Assembly (NCBI GenBank): GCA_020637895.1
Contig: JACKJP010000002.1
Coordinates: 1,119,923-1,183,922 of the forward strand
Direction of reading: 5' to 3'
DNA: 64,000 nt
Source of the DNA: Rhodobiaceae bacterium
Lineage (GTDB): Bacteria > Pseudomonadota > Alphaproteobacteria > Rhizobiales > Tepidamorphaceae
Positions within the stretch are counted from its first letter, which is position 1; the number at the start of each line of letters is the position of its first letter. The translations under genes and the position numbers were made by a program. A model generated the notes under the pieces. It saw nothing but the letters and a program-made list of their open reading frames with translations, made no database searches and was not told the DNA's origin. Of the stretch, positions 17,761 through 26,273 are shown piece by piece.

Positions 17761-18600
17761 ATGACAGCGAATTCCATCACCGTGTTGAAAGATGCCTCGT
17801 CACTGCGCCGCCAGATCGCGGACTGGCGCAAGGCCGGCGAGAAAATAGGACTCGTGCCGACGATGGGCGCGCTGCACGAAGGCCATCTCTCGCTCGTGCG
17901 GGCCGCGAAGGATGCCGGCGCAACACGGGTGATCGTCTCGATTTTCGTCAACCCGACACAGTTTGCGCCGAATGAGGACTTCAACACCTATCCAAAACGC
18001 GTTGCCGAAGATCTTGCCGATCTCGGCAAGCTCGGCGTGCATGCCGCCTTCACGCCAGACGTGGATACCATGTACCCGAAAGGCTTCAACACGACGGTAT
18101 TGCCGGAAGGGCCGGTGGTCGCCGATCTGGAAGCTGCGGTCAGACCGACGCATTTCGCCGGCGTTGCGACGGTCGTCTGCAAGCTCTTCAATCTCGTTCA
18201 GCCCGATCTCGCCGTCTTCGGCGAGAAGGATTATCAGCAGCTGATGGTCATCGGGCAGATGGTGCGCGATCTGAACATTCCGGTGCAGATCATCGGCGCG
18301 CCCATCGTGCGCGACGAGAAGGGTCTCGCGCTGTCCTCGCGCAACGCCTATCTCAGCGCCGACGAACTTGCCGTGGCGCGACAGTTCAACGTCGTCGTCC
18401 GCAAGGTCTCCGAAAGGAAGATCACGCCCGACGAAGGTGTGAAGGCGCTGCTGGATGCTGGCGTTGCCGCCGTCGACTATCTCGTCATCCGCGATGCGGA
18501 AACGCTGGGCGAACCGGTCGAAAGCCGTCCGCAGCGTGTCGTTTCCGTCGCACGCGTGGGGCGGGTTCGTCTGCTCGACAACATGGCCGTGACGGGCTAG
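17761..18600 (+). CDS. panC: Pantothenate synthetase (pantoate-beta-alanine ligase) PanC
   Basis: ATP-dependent ligation of pantoate and beta-alanine in coenzyme A synthesis. The 279-residue product has the HIGH-type motif VPTMGALHEGHLSLVR, FVNPTQFAPNEDF, the VFGEKDYQQLMVI segment and LALSSRNAYLS. The longer ORF from 17581 begins in the leuD leader and has no similarity there, so I start at 17761 (MTANSITVLKDASSLRRQ). It lies among the leucine genes without panB. The stop shares a CTAG palindrome with the stop of the convergent metallopeptidase gene. Confidence 0.95.
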   Translation: MTANSITVLKDASSLRRQIADWRKAGEKIGLVPTMGALHEGHLSLVRAAKDAGATRVIVSIFVNPTQFAPNEDFNTYPKRVAEDLADLGKLGVHAAFTPDVDTMYPKGFNTTVLPEGPVVADLEAAVRPTHFAGVATVVCKLFNLVQPDLAVFGEKDYQQLMVIGQMVRDLNIPVQIIGAPIVRDEKGLALSSRNAYLSADELAVARQFNVVVRKVSERKITPDEGVKALLDAGVAAVDYLVIRDAETLGEPVESRPQRVVSVARVGRVRLLDNMAVTG

Positions 18601-19037
18601 CCGTCGAGGCCAGCCTCTTCTTCAATCGCTTCCATGTCATCGTCGGAGAGGCCGAAATGGTGGCCGATCTCGTGAACGAGGACATGGGTGACGAGATGGC
18701 CGAGCGTTTCGTCGCCGTCGGCCCAATAGTCAAGGATCGGCCGCCGGTAGAGCCAGATCATGTTCGGCATCTGGCCGGTATCGGGCGTTGCGACCGCGTG
18801 CGCCAGGCCGATACCCTGAAACAGGCCGAGCAGGTCGTAGGGCGATTCGATCCCCATCTCGTCGAGCACGTCGTCATCGGGAAAATCGGCAACGCGGATA
18901 ATGATTTCGCCGGCAAGCTGACGGAATGGCGCGGGCAGCCGGTCGAAGGCCGTCATCGCCAGCATCTCGATGTCCGAAAGGCTCGGCGCCTCCAGATCGT
19001 CCCACGGGCCGCTTCCGCTATGGCTCATCTGACCCAT
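18597..19037 (-). CDS. Metallopeptidase family protein (zincin-like, HExxH)
   Basis: A 146-residue protein with HEIGHHFGLSDDDMEAIE near the C-terminus, an HExxH zinc site with a third ligand candidate downstream. Together with the segment MIWLYRRPILDYW this matches the minimal zincin-like (DUF1025 type) family found widely in alphaproteobacteria and actinobacteria. No signal peptide is seen, so it is cytoplasmic. Substrate unknown. A later ATG (MSHSGSG) is an alternative start. Confidence 0.8.
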   Translation of the reverse strand: MGQMSHSGSGPWDDLEAPSLSDIEMLAMTAFDRLPAPFRQLAGEIIIRVADFPDDDVLDEMGIESPYDLLGLFQGIGLAHAVATPDTGQMPNMIWLYRRPILDYWADGDETLGHLVTHVLVHEIGHHFGLSDDDMEAIEEEAGLDG

Positions 19038-19045
19038 GGGCGGCC

Positions 19046-19321
19046 TCAGGCTGCGACATAGGTTGTGTAGAGATGGTAGATCAGGCCGATCAGCACGATC
19101 AGGGCAAGGCCACGCGCGATCCGCTTGCCCCAGATTTCCACCGCATCGTCATCTTCGCTGCCCGGCGTGATGAAATGATCGCGGGCGCGGTTGCCAAGGC
19201 GGGCAAGCTGGCTGGTGCCGATCGTCTCCGTCTCGGCGGCAATCCGCCGCAGCGCCGCGCGCGCTTCCTCCTCGCGGGCGGGCCGGGGGTCTGTCGGACG
19301 GTCTTTCGATCTGCGCGTCAT
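19046..19321 (-). CDS. Small protein with one C-terminal membrane segment, unknown function
   Basis: A 91-residue protein starting MTRRSKDRPTDPRPAREEE, a charged helical region, ending in one hydrophobic segment (GLALIVLIGLIYHLYTTYVAA) that would anchor it in the inner membrane. It is 8 bases upstream of the metallopeptidase gene on the same strand, so the two are probably cotranscribed. I do not recognise a family. The longer ORF back to 19432 adds sequence without similarity. Confidence 0.6.
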   Translation of the reverse strand: MTRRSKDRPTDPRPAREEEARAALRRIAAETETIGTSQLARLGNRARDHFITPGSEDDDAVEIWGKRIARGLALIVLIGLIYHLYTTYVAA

Positions 19322-19476
19322 GACGCAGAAGTCTAGCCAAGACGCTTCGCGTGGGAAAGGCAGGACGCTTCCCGCAGCATGCATCCTGCGGCGGGGCTGT
19401 TGCCATGACCGGCCGAAAGGCTCTAAGCACATGCCGGAAAATTTACCGAGGGCTATCGGAGGAAACGTAGGACCCC

Positions 19477-20589
19477 ATGAGCACCCACAAGATTCTGATG
19501 CTGCCGGGCGATGGCATCGGCCCGGAAGTCATGGCCGAAACCGGCCGTGTCATCGACTGGCTCAACGGCCAGACCGGCCATTCCTTCGAAACCGAATCCG
19601 ACCTCGTCGGCGGTTCCGCCTATGACGCGCATGGCGAGGCGATCTCGGAAAGCGCGATGGACAAGGCCATGGCGGCTGACGCCGTTCTCTTCGGCGCCGT
19701 CGGGGGCCCGAAATGGGATGCCGTCCCTTATGAAAAGCGTCCCGAGGCCGGCCTCCTGCGCCTGCGCAAGGATCTCGATCTCTTCGCAAATCTGAGGCCT
19801 GCGATCTGCTATCCGGCACTGGCCTCGAGCTCCTCGCTCAGGCCGGAGGTTATCGAGGGTCTGGACATCCTGATCCTGCGCGAGCTGACGGGCGGCGTCT
19901 ATTTCGGCGAGCCCAAGGAGATCGTGACGCTGGAGAATGGCGAGAAGCGCGCCGTCGATACGCAGCTCTACACGACGCATGAGATTGAGCGCATTGCCCG
20001 CGTTGCCTTCGAGATCGCCCGCACGCGCGGCAACCGCGTCACCTCGATGGAAAAGCGCAACGTGATGCGTTCGGGCGTGCTCTGGCACGAGGTCGTCAGC
20101 GCGGTCCACAAGTCAGAATATTCGGACGTGAAGCTCGACCACATGCTGGCCGACGCCGGCGGCATGCAGCTTGTGCGCTGGCCCAAGCAGTTCGACGTGA
20201 TCGTGACCGACAATCTGTTCGGCGACATGCTGTCCGACGTTGCCGCGATGCTGACCGGATCGCTGGGCATGCTGCCGTCGGCTTCGCTGGGCGCGCCCGA
20301 CGAGGCGACCGGAAAGCGCAAGGCGATGTATGAGCCGGTGCATGGTTCGGCGCCGGACATCGCCGGCCAGGGCAAGGCCAATCCGATCGCCATGATCGCT
20401 AGCCTTGCGATGTGCCTGCGATATTCCTTCGGACAGGGCGAGGCCGCCGATCTGGTGGAAGGCGCGATCGCCGACGTCCTTGCAGACGGCATCGTGACTG
20501 CCGATATCGCAGCCAAGGGCCAGAACGCCGTCTCGACCGGCGAAATGGGCCAGGCCATCGTCAAGGCGATGGGCAAGCGGGCCGGTTAG
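19477..20589 (+). CDS. leuB: 3-isopropylmalate dehydrogenase LeuB
   Basis: NAD-dependent oxidative decarboxylation step of leucine synthesis. The 370-residue product has LPGDGIGPEVMAETGRVI, the EKRNVMRSGVLWHEV substrate-binding arginine region, and the metal/NAD signature DNLFGDMLSDVAAMLTGSLG, then MYEPVHGSAPDIAGQGKANP. It follows a good ribosome site (ATCGGAGGAAA). Length is standard. Confidence 0.97.
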   Translation: MSTHKILMLPGDGIGPEVMAETGRVIDWLNGQTGHSFETESDLVGGSAYDAHGEAISESAMDKAMAADAVLFGAVGGPKWDAVPYEKRPEAGLLRLRKDLDLFANLRPAICYPALASSSSLRPEVIEGLDILILRELTGGVYFGEPKEIVTLENGEKRAVDTQLYTTHEIERIARVAFEIARTRGNRVTSMEKRNVMRSGVLWHEVVSAVHKSEYSDVKLDHMLADAGGMQLVRWPKQFDVIVTDNLFGDMLSDVAAMLTGSLGMLPSASLGAPDEATGKRKAMYEPVHGSAPDIAGQGKANPIAMIASLAMCLRYSFGQGEAADLVEGAIADVLADGIVTADIAAKGQNAVSTGEMGQAIVKAMGKRAG

Positions 20590-20600
20590 GCAGGAGACAC

Positions 20601-21020
20601 ATGTCGGAATTTCGGGTCGATCCCTATCTTGGACGCTGGATCCTCGATCTCGACGAGAGCGAGTTCGACCAGGGCGAGGCCCCGGCCGGCGGTACTTACG
20701 AGATCACCCGCGAGGGCGACATCCTCAGCTTCCGCGTCGGCTGGACCGACGCGGAAGGCAAGACCGAAGCCGTATCCTTTGCCGGACGCGCGGATGGCCG
20801 TGCGATGCCGCTCAGGCAAAGCGGGCTTGCCGACGGGTTCCGGCATTTTCTCGACGATGACGGGGCGCTGGTGACGGAAGCCAGCAAGGACGGCGCCGTG
20901 CTGATGAGTGCCCGCCGCTCGCTTGTCGAGGGCCAGAGCATGATGATGATCGAGCAGACGGTGAATGTTCCGGGGGTCGGACCGGTCTCGAATTCGGCGG
21001 TTTACCGCCGCGCGAGCTGA
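20601..21020 (+). CDS. Conserved hypothetical protein, lipocalin-like beta pattern
   Basis: A 139-residue soluble protein following leuB by 11 bases with AGGAG ahead of its ATG, so probably in the leuB transcript. It starts MSEFRVDPYLGRWILDLDES and continues as alternating strands (GGTYEITREGDILSFRVGWT, VPGVGPVSNSAVYRR). The pattern hints at a small beta-barrel or lipocalin-like fold, but I do not recognise a named family. No signal peptide or membrane segment. Confidence 0.65.
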   Translation: MSEFRVDPYLGRWILDLDESEFDQGEAPAGGTYEITREGDILSFRVGWTDAEGKTEAVSFAGRADGRAMPLRQSGLADGFRHFLDDDGALVTEASKDGAVLMSARRSLVEGQSMMMIEQTVNVPGVGPVSNSAVYRRAS

Positions 21021-21117
21021 CGCTGGCGCTTGCAATCGCCCCGATTTTCCGCTTAATGCAGGGCGTCGTTCGCGCCCGTTCAAGGGGCGCGCCCGGCAAC
21101 AGGAGCAACGGACTTTC

Positions 21118-21180
21118 ATGATGCAGGTCACGACCAAGACGGCGACGACCAAAACGGGCGCGGTGAAGACCGCCGCCTGA
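21118..21180 (+). CDS. Candidate 20-residue Thr/Lys-rich leader peptide upstream of asd
   Basis: A short ORF reading MMQVTTKTATTKTGAVKTAA, with AGGAG (21102-21106) upstream. Seven of twenty codons are threonine and three are lysine. It ends 104 bases before asd, whose product feeds threonine, lysine and methionine synthesis. This matches the logic of amino-acid attenuation (compare the E. coli thr leader peptide). The RNA after it can form competing hairpins. Translation and regulation are inferred from sequence alone. Confidence 0.5.
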   Translation: MMQVTTKTATTKTGAVKTAA

Positions 21181-21204
21181 CGCATCCTCTCGTCCTTGCT
21201 CACC

Positions 21205-21258
21205 CTCCCCGGCAAGGGGCGGGACGCCCGGAAAAGCCGGGCCGCCAAAACCGGGGAG
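21205..21258 (+). promoter_or_regulatory. Competing hairpins between the candidate leader peptide and asd
   Basis: Three pairings are possible: an outer stem CTCCCCGG (21205-21212) with CCGGGGAG (21251-21258); an inner hairpin GCCCGG-AAAAG-CCGGGC (21226-21242); and an alternative GGGCG-GGA-CGCCC (21217-21229). The last two share bases 21226-21229 and exclude each other. There is no T-run, so any control would be translational or Rho-dependent. The asd ribosome site AGGAG (21274-21278) lies just beyond the outer stem. Confidence 0.4.
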
Positions 21259-21284
21259 CGAAACCCGGAATTCAGGAGACAGAC

Positions 21285-22311
21285 ATGGGTTACAAGGTCG
21301 CAGTTGTAGGCGCCACCGGCAATGTGGGCCGGGAAATGCTGAACATTCTCGAGGAGCGCGGATTTCCTGCGGACGAGGTGCATGCCATCGCTTCACGGCG
21401 TTCGCTGGGTACGGAAGTTTCCTATGGCGAGAAGCGGCTGAAGTGCCAGGACCTGGAACAGTTCGATTTCTCCAAGGTCGATTTCTGCCTGATGTCTGCG
21501 GGTTCGTCCGTCTCCAAGGAATGGTCGCCGAAGATCGGCGCGACGGGCTGCCTCGTGATCGATAATTCCTCCTGCTGGCGCTACGATCCGGACGTGCCGC
21601 TGATCGTGCCGGAGGTCAATGCGGACGCGGTGGCCGGGTTCACCAAGAAGAACATCATCGCCAACCAGAACTGTTCCACCGCGCAACTGGTCGTCGCGCT
21701 GAAGCCGCTCCATGACGTGGCCAAGATCAAGCGCGTCGTGGTTTCCACCTACCAGTCGGTCTCCGGTGCCGGCAAGGAAGGCCTGGACGAGCTGTGGAAC
21801 CAGACCAAGGGCATCTTCGTCACCGACACGCCCGAGCCGCAAGAAGTTCACCAAGCAGATCGCCTTCAACGTCATCCCCCATATCGACGTGTTCATGGAC
21901 TCGGGCGACACCAAGGAAGAATGGAAGATGGTGGCCGAGACCAAGAAGATCCTCGACCCCAAGATCAAGCTGACCGCAACTTGCGTGCGTGTGCCGGTGT
22001 TCGTCGGCCATTCGGAGGCCGTCAACATCGAGTTCGAGCAGCCGATCAGCGCCGACGAGGCTCGCGAGATCCTGCGTGAGGCGCCCGGCTGCATGGTCGT
22101 CGACAAGCGCGAGAATGGCGGCTACGTGACCCCGGTCGAGTGCGTGGGCGATTTCGCCACCTTCATCTCGCGCATCCGCGAGGATGCCACCATCGAGAAC
22201 GGCCTCAACATGTGGGTGGTCTCCGACAATCTGCGCAAGGGCGCGGCCCTCAACGCCGTGCAGATTGCCGAGAGCATCATCAATCGCGGCCTGCTGAAGA
22301 AGGCGGCCTGA
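21285..22311 (+). pseudogene. asd: Aspartate-semialdehyde dehydrogenase Asd, one frameshift (probable sequence error)
   Basis: Enzyme of the shared lysine, threonine, methionine and diaminopimelate pathway. The first frame runs MGYKVAVVGATGNVGREMLN through the active-site NQNCSTAQLVVALKPL to FVTDTPEP. The second frame resumes KKFTKQIAFNVIPHIDVFMD and runs to the normal C-terminus. The break is at about 21840, where GAGCCGCAAGAAG has one base (C) too many relative to the expected P-E-P-K-K-F. Removing it gives a normal 341-residue protein with every motif intact. Asd is essential for cell-wall synthesis, so a base-calling or assembly error is more likely than a real null. Confidence 0.9.
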
Positions 22312-22353
22312 AGACTGCGGGTAGCCGCAGCCATCCAGCATGCCGAGATGCCA

Positions 22354-22820
22354 GAGGAATGGATCGCCGGGTCAAGCCCGGCGATGACGAACTTTGGGTT
22401 GTCGCGGCGGTACGCATTCCTGTCGCAGCGCCGATCGGCCGAGCGAGATGGTTATCGCGCGAGCCCCTCCACTGTCATTGCCGGGCTTGAGCCGGCAATC
22501 CACACCGCCATGCTTTCGTCGAAACCGGTGGTCGCGTTTGTACGTGCGCCGCGCGGTTGTCGTCTTTATCGAGGTCAAAAAGGAATGGATCGTCGGGTCA
22601 GGCCCGATGATGACGGGCCTCATGTTGGCGGTGGCGGCACGCGTTCTTGTCGCAGCTCCGATCGGCCGAGCGAGTTGGGCATCGCGCGAGCCCCATCCAC
22701 TGTCATTGCCGGGCTTGACCCGGCAATCCACACCACCATGCTTTCGTCGAAACCGGTGGTCGGGTTTGTACGTGCGCCGCGCGGCTGTCGCCTTTATCGG
22801 GGCCAAAGAGGAATGGATCG
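22354..22820. repeat. Tandem array of ~227-bp repeats with palindromic cores
   Basis: Two full units and a partial third start at the GAATGGATC marks at 22357, 22583 and 22811 (periods 226 and 228). Each unit opens with a palindrome; in unit 1, ATCGCCGGG-TCAAG-CCCGGCGAT (22363-22385) is perfect. About 110 bases later an inverted-orientation copy follows (ATTGCCGG..CCGGCAAT, 22477-22499 in unit 1), then a shared block including CATGCTTTCGTCGAAACCGG. This is the Rhizobiales-type dispersed palindromic element, here tandemly expanded. Open frames across it (peptide VIAGLDPAIH) are spurious. Confidence 0.85.
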
Positions 22821-22866
22821 CCGGGCCTAGCCCGACGACGACAGGCCTCCATCTGGCGAGGACGCC

Positions 22867-23496
22867 CTATGGCAGGCGGTCGAACCGGCCCGTTTCCTTG
22901 TCGAGGATTTCCAGCGCGCCCTCGGAAATGTCAAACCAGGCGCCATGCAGCGTCAGCTTGCCGCGCTCCTCCAGGATCTTCACGCACGGAAAGGTCCGCA
23001 GATTGTCGATCGAATTGGCGATCGAGGCCCGCTCCATGCGTCCCTGCGCGTGGTGATGCGAATAGGCCTCGCTTTCGGCGCGATCCTTCGCAGGCGCGAT
23101 CAGCGTGATCCACTTGCCAATGAAATCGCCCGGCGACAACGGTTCGGTGGCTTCGCTGAGCGAGGCGGCAATGCCACCGCAGCGGCCATGGCCAAGCACC
23201 ACGATGTGCTTCACCTTCAGCGCCTGCACGGCGAATTCCAGCGCGGCGCTGGTGCCGTGATACTCGCCGTCGGGCTCGTAGGGCGGGACGAGATTGGCGA
23301 CGTTGCGCACCACGAAGATCTCGCCCGGGCTTGAATCGAAGATCGTCTCCGGCCCGGCCCGGCTGTCGCAGCAACCGATGATCATGACTTCGGGCCGCTG
23401 ACCGCTTTCGGCGAGCTCCTGATAGCGCTCGCGTTCGTGCTCCAGCCGGCCCGACCGGAAACGGTGGTGGCCGTCGATAAGCGATTTGGGGAACAT
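22867..23496 (-). CDS. Beta-class carbonic anhydrase
   Basis: Reversible hydration of CO2. The 209-residue product has the beta-class zinc site: IIGCCDSRAGPETIF with Cys-x-Asp-x-Arg, then the His/Cys pair in VVLGHGRCGGIAA. The segment VVRNVANLVPPYE precedes the last two ligands. I start at MFPKSLIDGHHRFR (23496), preceded by AGAGGAGAA; the longer ORF to 23556 adds 20 unconserved residues. It is downstream of the frameshifted pdxY-threonine dehydratase pair on the same strand with a 20-base gap, so it may share their transcript. Confidence 0.93.
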   Translation of the reverse strand: MFPKSLIDGHHRFRSGRLEHERERYQELAESGQRPEVMIIGCCDSRAGPETIFDSSPGEIFVVRNVANLVPPYEPDGEYHGTSAALEFAVQALKVKHIVVLGHGRCGGIAASLSEATEPLSPGDFIGKWITLIAPAKDRAESEAYSHHHAQGRMERASIANSIDNLRTFPCVKILEERGKLTLHGAWFDISEGALEILDKETGRFDRLP

Positions 23497-23516
23497 CGCT
23501 TCTCCTCTTGCTCTTG

Positions 23517-24430
23517 TCAGGACGCCAATGTGGCGAGGTCGACGTTGCCGCCGCACAGAAGGACGCCGACACGTTCGTTATGGCCCGGCATATAGACGCC
23601 CGAAAGCAGGGCGGCAAGCGCGGCAGCCTCCAGTTCCACAGCGATCCGGAAACGCCGCCACAAAAGGCGCTGAGCACTTGCGATGGCATCGTCTGAAACA
23701 AGGACATGGCCGGCAAGCAGGCGCTTGCAGATATCGAAACACAAATCGCCGATGCGCCGCGCGCCCAGCAGATCGCAGCGATGCCGCCGACCTCCATCGA
23801 CCGGTCCGCCACGGGTGAGGCGCTGCGTGCAATGTGGGGCGCGTTCCGGCTCAACGCCGATGATGCGGACAGACCCGTCATACTGCGCGGCCATGCCGGC
23901 CGCGAGGCCACCACCGCCACCGCAAGCAGAATGGTGTGTCGAGATCGGGCGCCTGACGTCCCATTCGACGCCGACGTGCCCTGCCCGGCAATCGTCGCGG
24001 GCTGGTCGAACGGATGAATGAAGGGCATCGCTGGTCTGGCGATACAGATCGCAGGCAGCGGCGGCATCACCGTAATTGGCGCCGGTGACGACGAGGTCGG
24101 CGCTGCTCGCGAATAGCCTCGATCTTTGCGGGCGACGCGATCTCGGAACGAAGATCGTTGCCTTGACGCCAGTGCCTCTGCGGCGACAGCAACGGAAACG
24201 CCATGATTTCCGCCGGAATGCGATCCACGCCGGCATCGCCGATCGGCTGCGACAGCAGGGAGTTGAATGCGCGCGGGTCTTGAAGAGCCGCCGTGGAGAA
24301 AATCAAGCTTCAGCGACACGGGCCTTTGCGTGCCGAGGCGGCAGGTTCGGCCTCAAGAACCGGCGTGCGGCGGATCCGGGTCACGATCCGCGCATGCGCC
24401 CTGCGAACGATCCTCGCGCGAAATGCTCAT
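23517..24430 (-). pseudogene. Threonine/serine dehydratase-like (PLP fold type II), multiply frameshifted
   Basis: Family motifs appear in order but in different frames: RRTPVLEAEPAASA, then SLKLDFLH, ARAFNSLLSQPIGDAG-like text, GGNHGVSVAVAAEALA, KATIFVP, SPAKIEAI, ADLVVTGANYGDAAAACDLY, FDQPATIAGQGTSA, VAVGGGGLAAGM-like text, RIIGVEPE, VGGIAA, ARRIGDLCFDICKRLLAGHV and HNERVGVLLCGGNVDLATLA. At least six indels are needed to rejoin them. The ATG at 24430 overlaps the kinase stop (ATGA), as expected for an intact operon. The motifs are nearly undecayed, which suggests sequence error or very recent loss. Confidence 0.8.
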
Positions 24431-25251
24431 TGGCCGATCCTGCGGGTCGGTACCGGTACACGCAGCTGGGTCAGAAAGGTGCGCGCGGGAACAAGCGCCA
24501 GTTCAGGCAGACCGAGCCGGGCCGTGAGTTCGATGGCCTCGCTGATTGCCCCGACGGCGGAGGCAGCGCATCGAAAAATATTGCCTTTTCTCAGCCTGAA
24601 ACCGAGAAGCAGGCCGGCGAAGGCATCGCCGACGCCATGCGGCATCAGCGTAATATCGGCTTTCGGCCATCAGGGCATCGTCAGCCGTGGTCAGCAGCGT
24701 GCCGATATGGCCGCGCAACATCGACGGAACGGACGTTACTGCGACTTCCCTCGGTCCCAGCGATCTGGCGGCTCTGGAAATGGCCGCAGGCGTCTCTCCA
24801 TCCATCCCGGTCAGCCATGCAAGTTCCGAACAGGTTCGGTGTCGCGATATCGGCGCGGGGAAGCAGCAATATCGCGAATGGCGGCTGCGGTGTCTTCGGC
24901 GATATAGACCGGTCGTCATCACCGAGGACGGGATCGCACAGATAGAGGGCAGGCTTCACTTCGTCGAAACGCAGCGATCGCCCGGCCTGAGCAGCTTCGC
25001 CGAGATAACCCGTCACCGATGGCGGGGCCCCGGACATGTCCGGCAAGGGCCTTCGCTGTGCGCGGAATATGTCGGCAGGAGGGTTGTAACGCGGCGCTGC
25101 GCCGTGTCCGGGATGAAACGGCATGATTGTCGTCAGGACGATCGCGGTCTCGATGCCGAAGTTGCTCCAGTGCAAACGCGGTAGCGCGCGCGCCGATCCT
25201 GCCGCTGGATACCAGAGAAGACACGATGATCGCGACGGGAGGCGCGTTCAT
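24427..25251 (-). pseudogene. Pyridoxal kinase-like (PdxY/PdxK), multiply frameshifted
   Basis: Ribokinase-fold vitamin B6 kinase motifs occur in order across shifting frames: a start at MNAPPVAIIVSSLVSSGRIG, FALEQL, PFHPGHG, GYLGEAAQA, KPALYLCDPVLGDD, LLPRADIATPNLF, ELAWLTGMDGETPAAISRAA, VAVTSVPSM, and GVGDAFAGLLLGFRL near the end (the catalytic-Asp/anion-hole region). Several indels separate them. It is coupled by ATGA to a PLP-dependent dehydratase, a sensible cofactor-enzyme pairing. As with its neighbour, the preserved motifs point to sequence errors or very recent decay. Confidence 0.75.
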
Positions 25252-25393
25252 CGCGGCGTCGAGGCGCATCTGCTGCGCCGCCGCGGCTGCAGGCTGCACC
25301 GAGAACTGAACAAGAGGGCTTGGCAATCATGTTGCACTGCGAATAACTTCCCGGACCACCCGATCCGGGCTTCATCATATCGAAGGGACTATC

Positions 25394-26259
25394 ATGGCAC
25401 GGGACATCCGGCCAAGACGCAGCGTGCTCTACATGCCGGGCTCGAATGCGGGGCCATGGAAAAGGCGCGGACGCTTGCCTGCGACTCCATCATCTTCGAC
25501 CTGGAGGATGCAGTCGCGCCGGACCAGAAGGGTGAGGCGCGACGCCTGGTCGGCGAGGCGCTTGCGGCCGGCGGATACGGCCAGCGCGAACTGATCGTCA
25601 GGGTCAACGGTATCGATACGCCGTGGGGTTCCGACGATCTGGCGGCCGCGATCGAGATGAATCCGGATGCGATCCTTGTTCCGAAGATCAGCAGCGGTGC
25701 GGAACTTGAGCGGATCGCGTCCAAGACAGGCAATGTCACGCTATGGGCGATGATCGAGACTCCCCGTGCGATACTGAACCTGCAAGAGATTGCCGAGCGG
25801 CGTGCGCGCGGTGTTCGCATCGACGTTTTCGTCATGGGGACGAACGATCTGGCTAAAGAGACGGGCGCGCGTTTCGTGCCCGGCAGGCTGCCGATGGCGG
25901 CGTGGCTGACGCTGGCCGTGACGGCGGGCAGAGCCTACGGCATCGAAATCATCGACGGCGTCTACAACGACTTCAAGGATCTTGAAGGTTTCGCGGTCGA
26001 ATGCGCCGAAGGCCGCGACTTCGGCATGGATGGCAAGACGCTGATCCACCCGACCCAGATCGAAGGTGCGAATGCGGCCTTCGCACCGGGCGAGGCCGAG
26101 GTCGAACAGGCGCGGCGCATCATCGACGCCTTCTCGCTGCCCGAAAACAAAGGCAAGGGCGCGATCACCGTCGATGGCAAGATGGTCGAACTGCTGCATG
26201 CGGAAATGGCGAAAAGGACGGTCGCGCGCGCCGAAGCCATCGCCGCGATGGCCGGCTGA
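25394..26259 (+). pseudogene. HpcH/HpaI (CitE-like) CoA-ester lyase, one frameshift (probable sequence error)
   Basis: Beta-methylmalyl-CoA / malyl-CoA lyase-type enzyme. The first frame gives MARDIRPRRSVLYMPGSNA. After a one-base deletion near 25449 the other frame continues MEKARTLACDSIIFDLEDAV, then VRVNGIDTPWGSDD, AMIETPRAILN, VFVMGTNDLAKE, FGMDGKTLIHPTQIEGANAA, all intact to the stop. Restoring one C (GCGCGGGCC for GCGGGGCC) gives about 288 residues, normal for the family. With the MaoC protein downstream it fits the ethylmalonyl-CoA pathway, feeding glyoxylate and propionyl-CoA or acetyl-CoA; the exact substrate is not fixed. Confidence 0.85.
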
Positions 26260-26273
26260 AACGAGAGGGGAGC

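Noticed and set aside
22354..22820. CRISPR array
   Set aside because: Units are ~227 bp, with palindromic cores and no short regular repeats with unique spacers; no cas genes are present.
22348..22830. 160-residue ORF with two copies of a VIAGLDPAIH-type peptide, and its antisense partner
   Set aside because: It is the translation of the tandem palindromic repeat; the peptide is a well-known spurious product of these elements in Rhizobiales and has no ribosome site.
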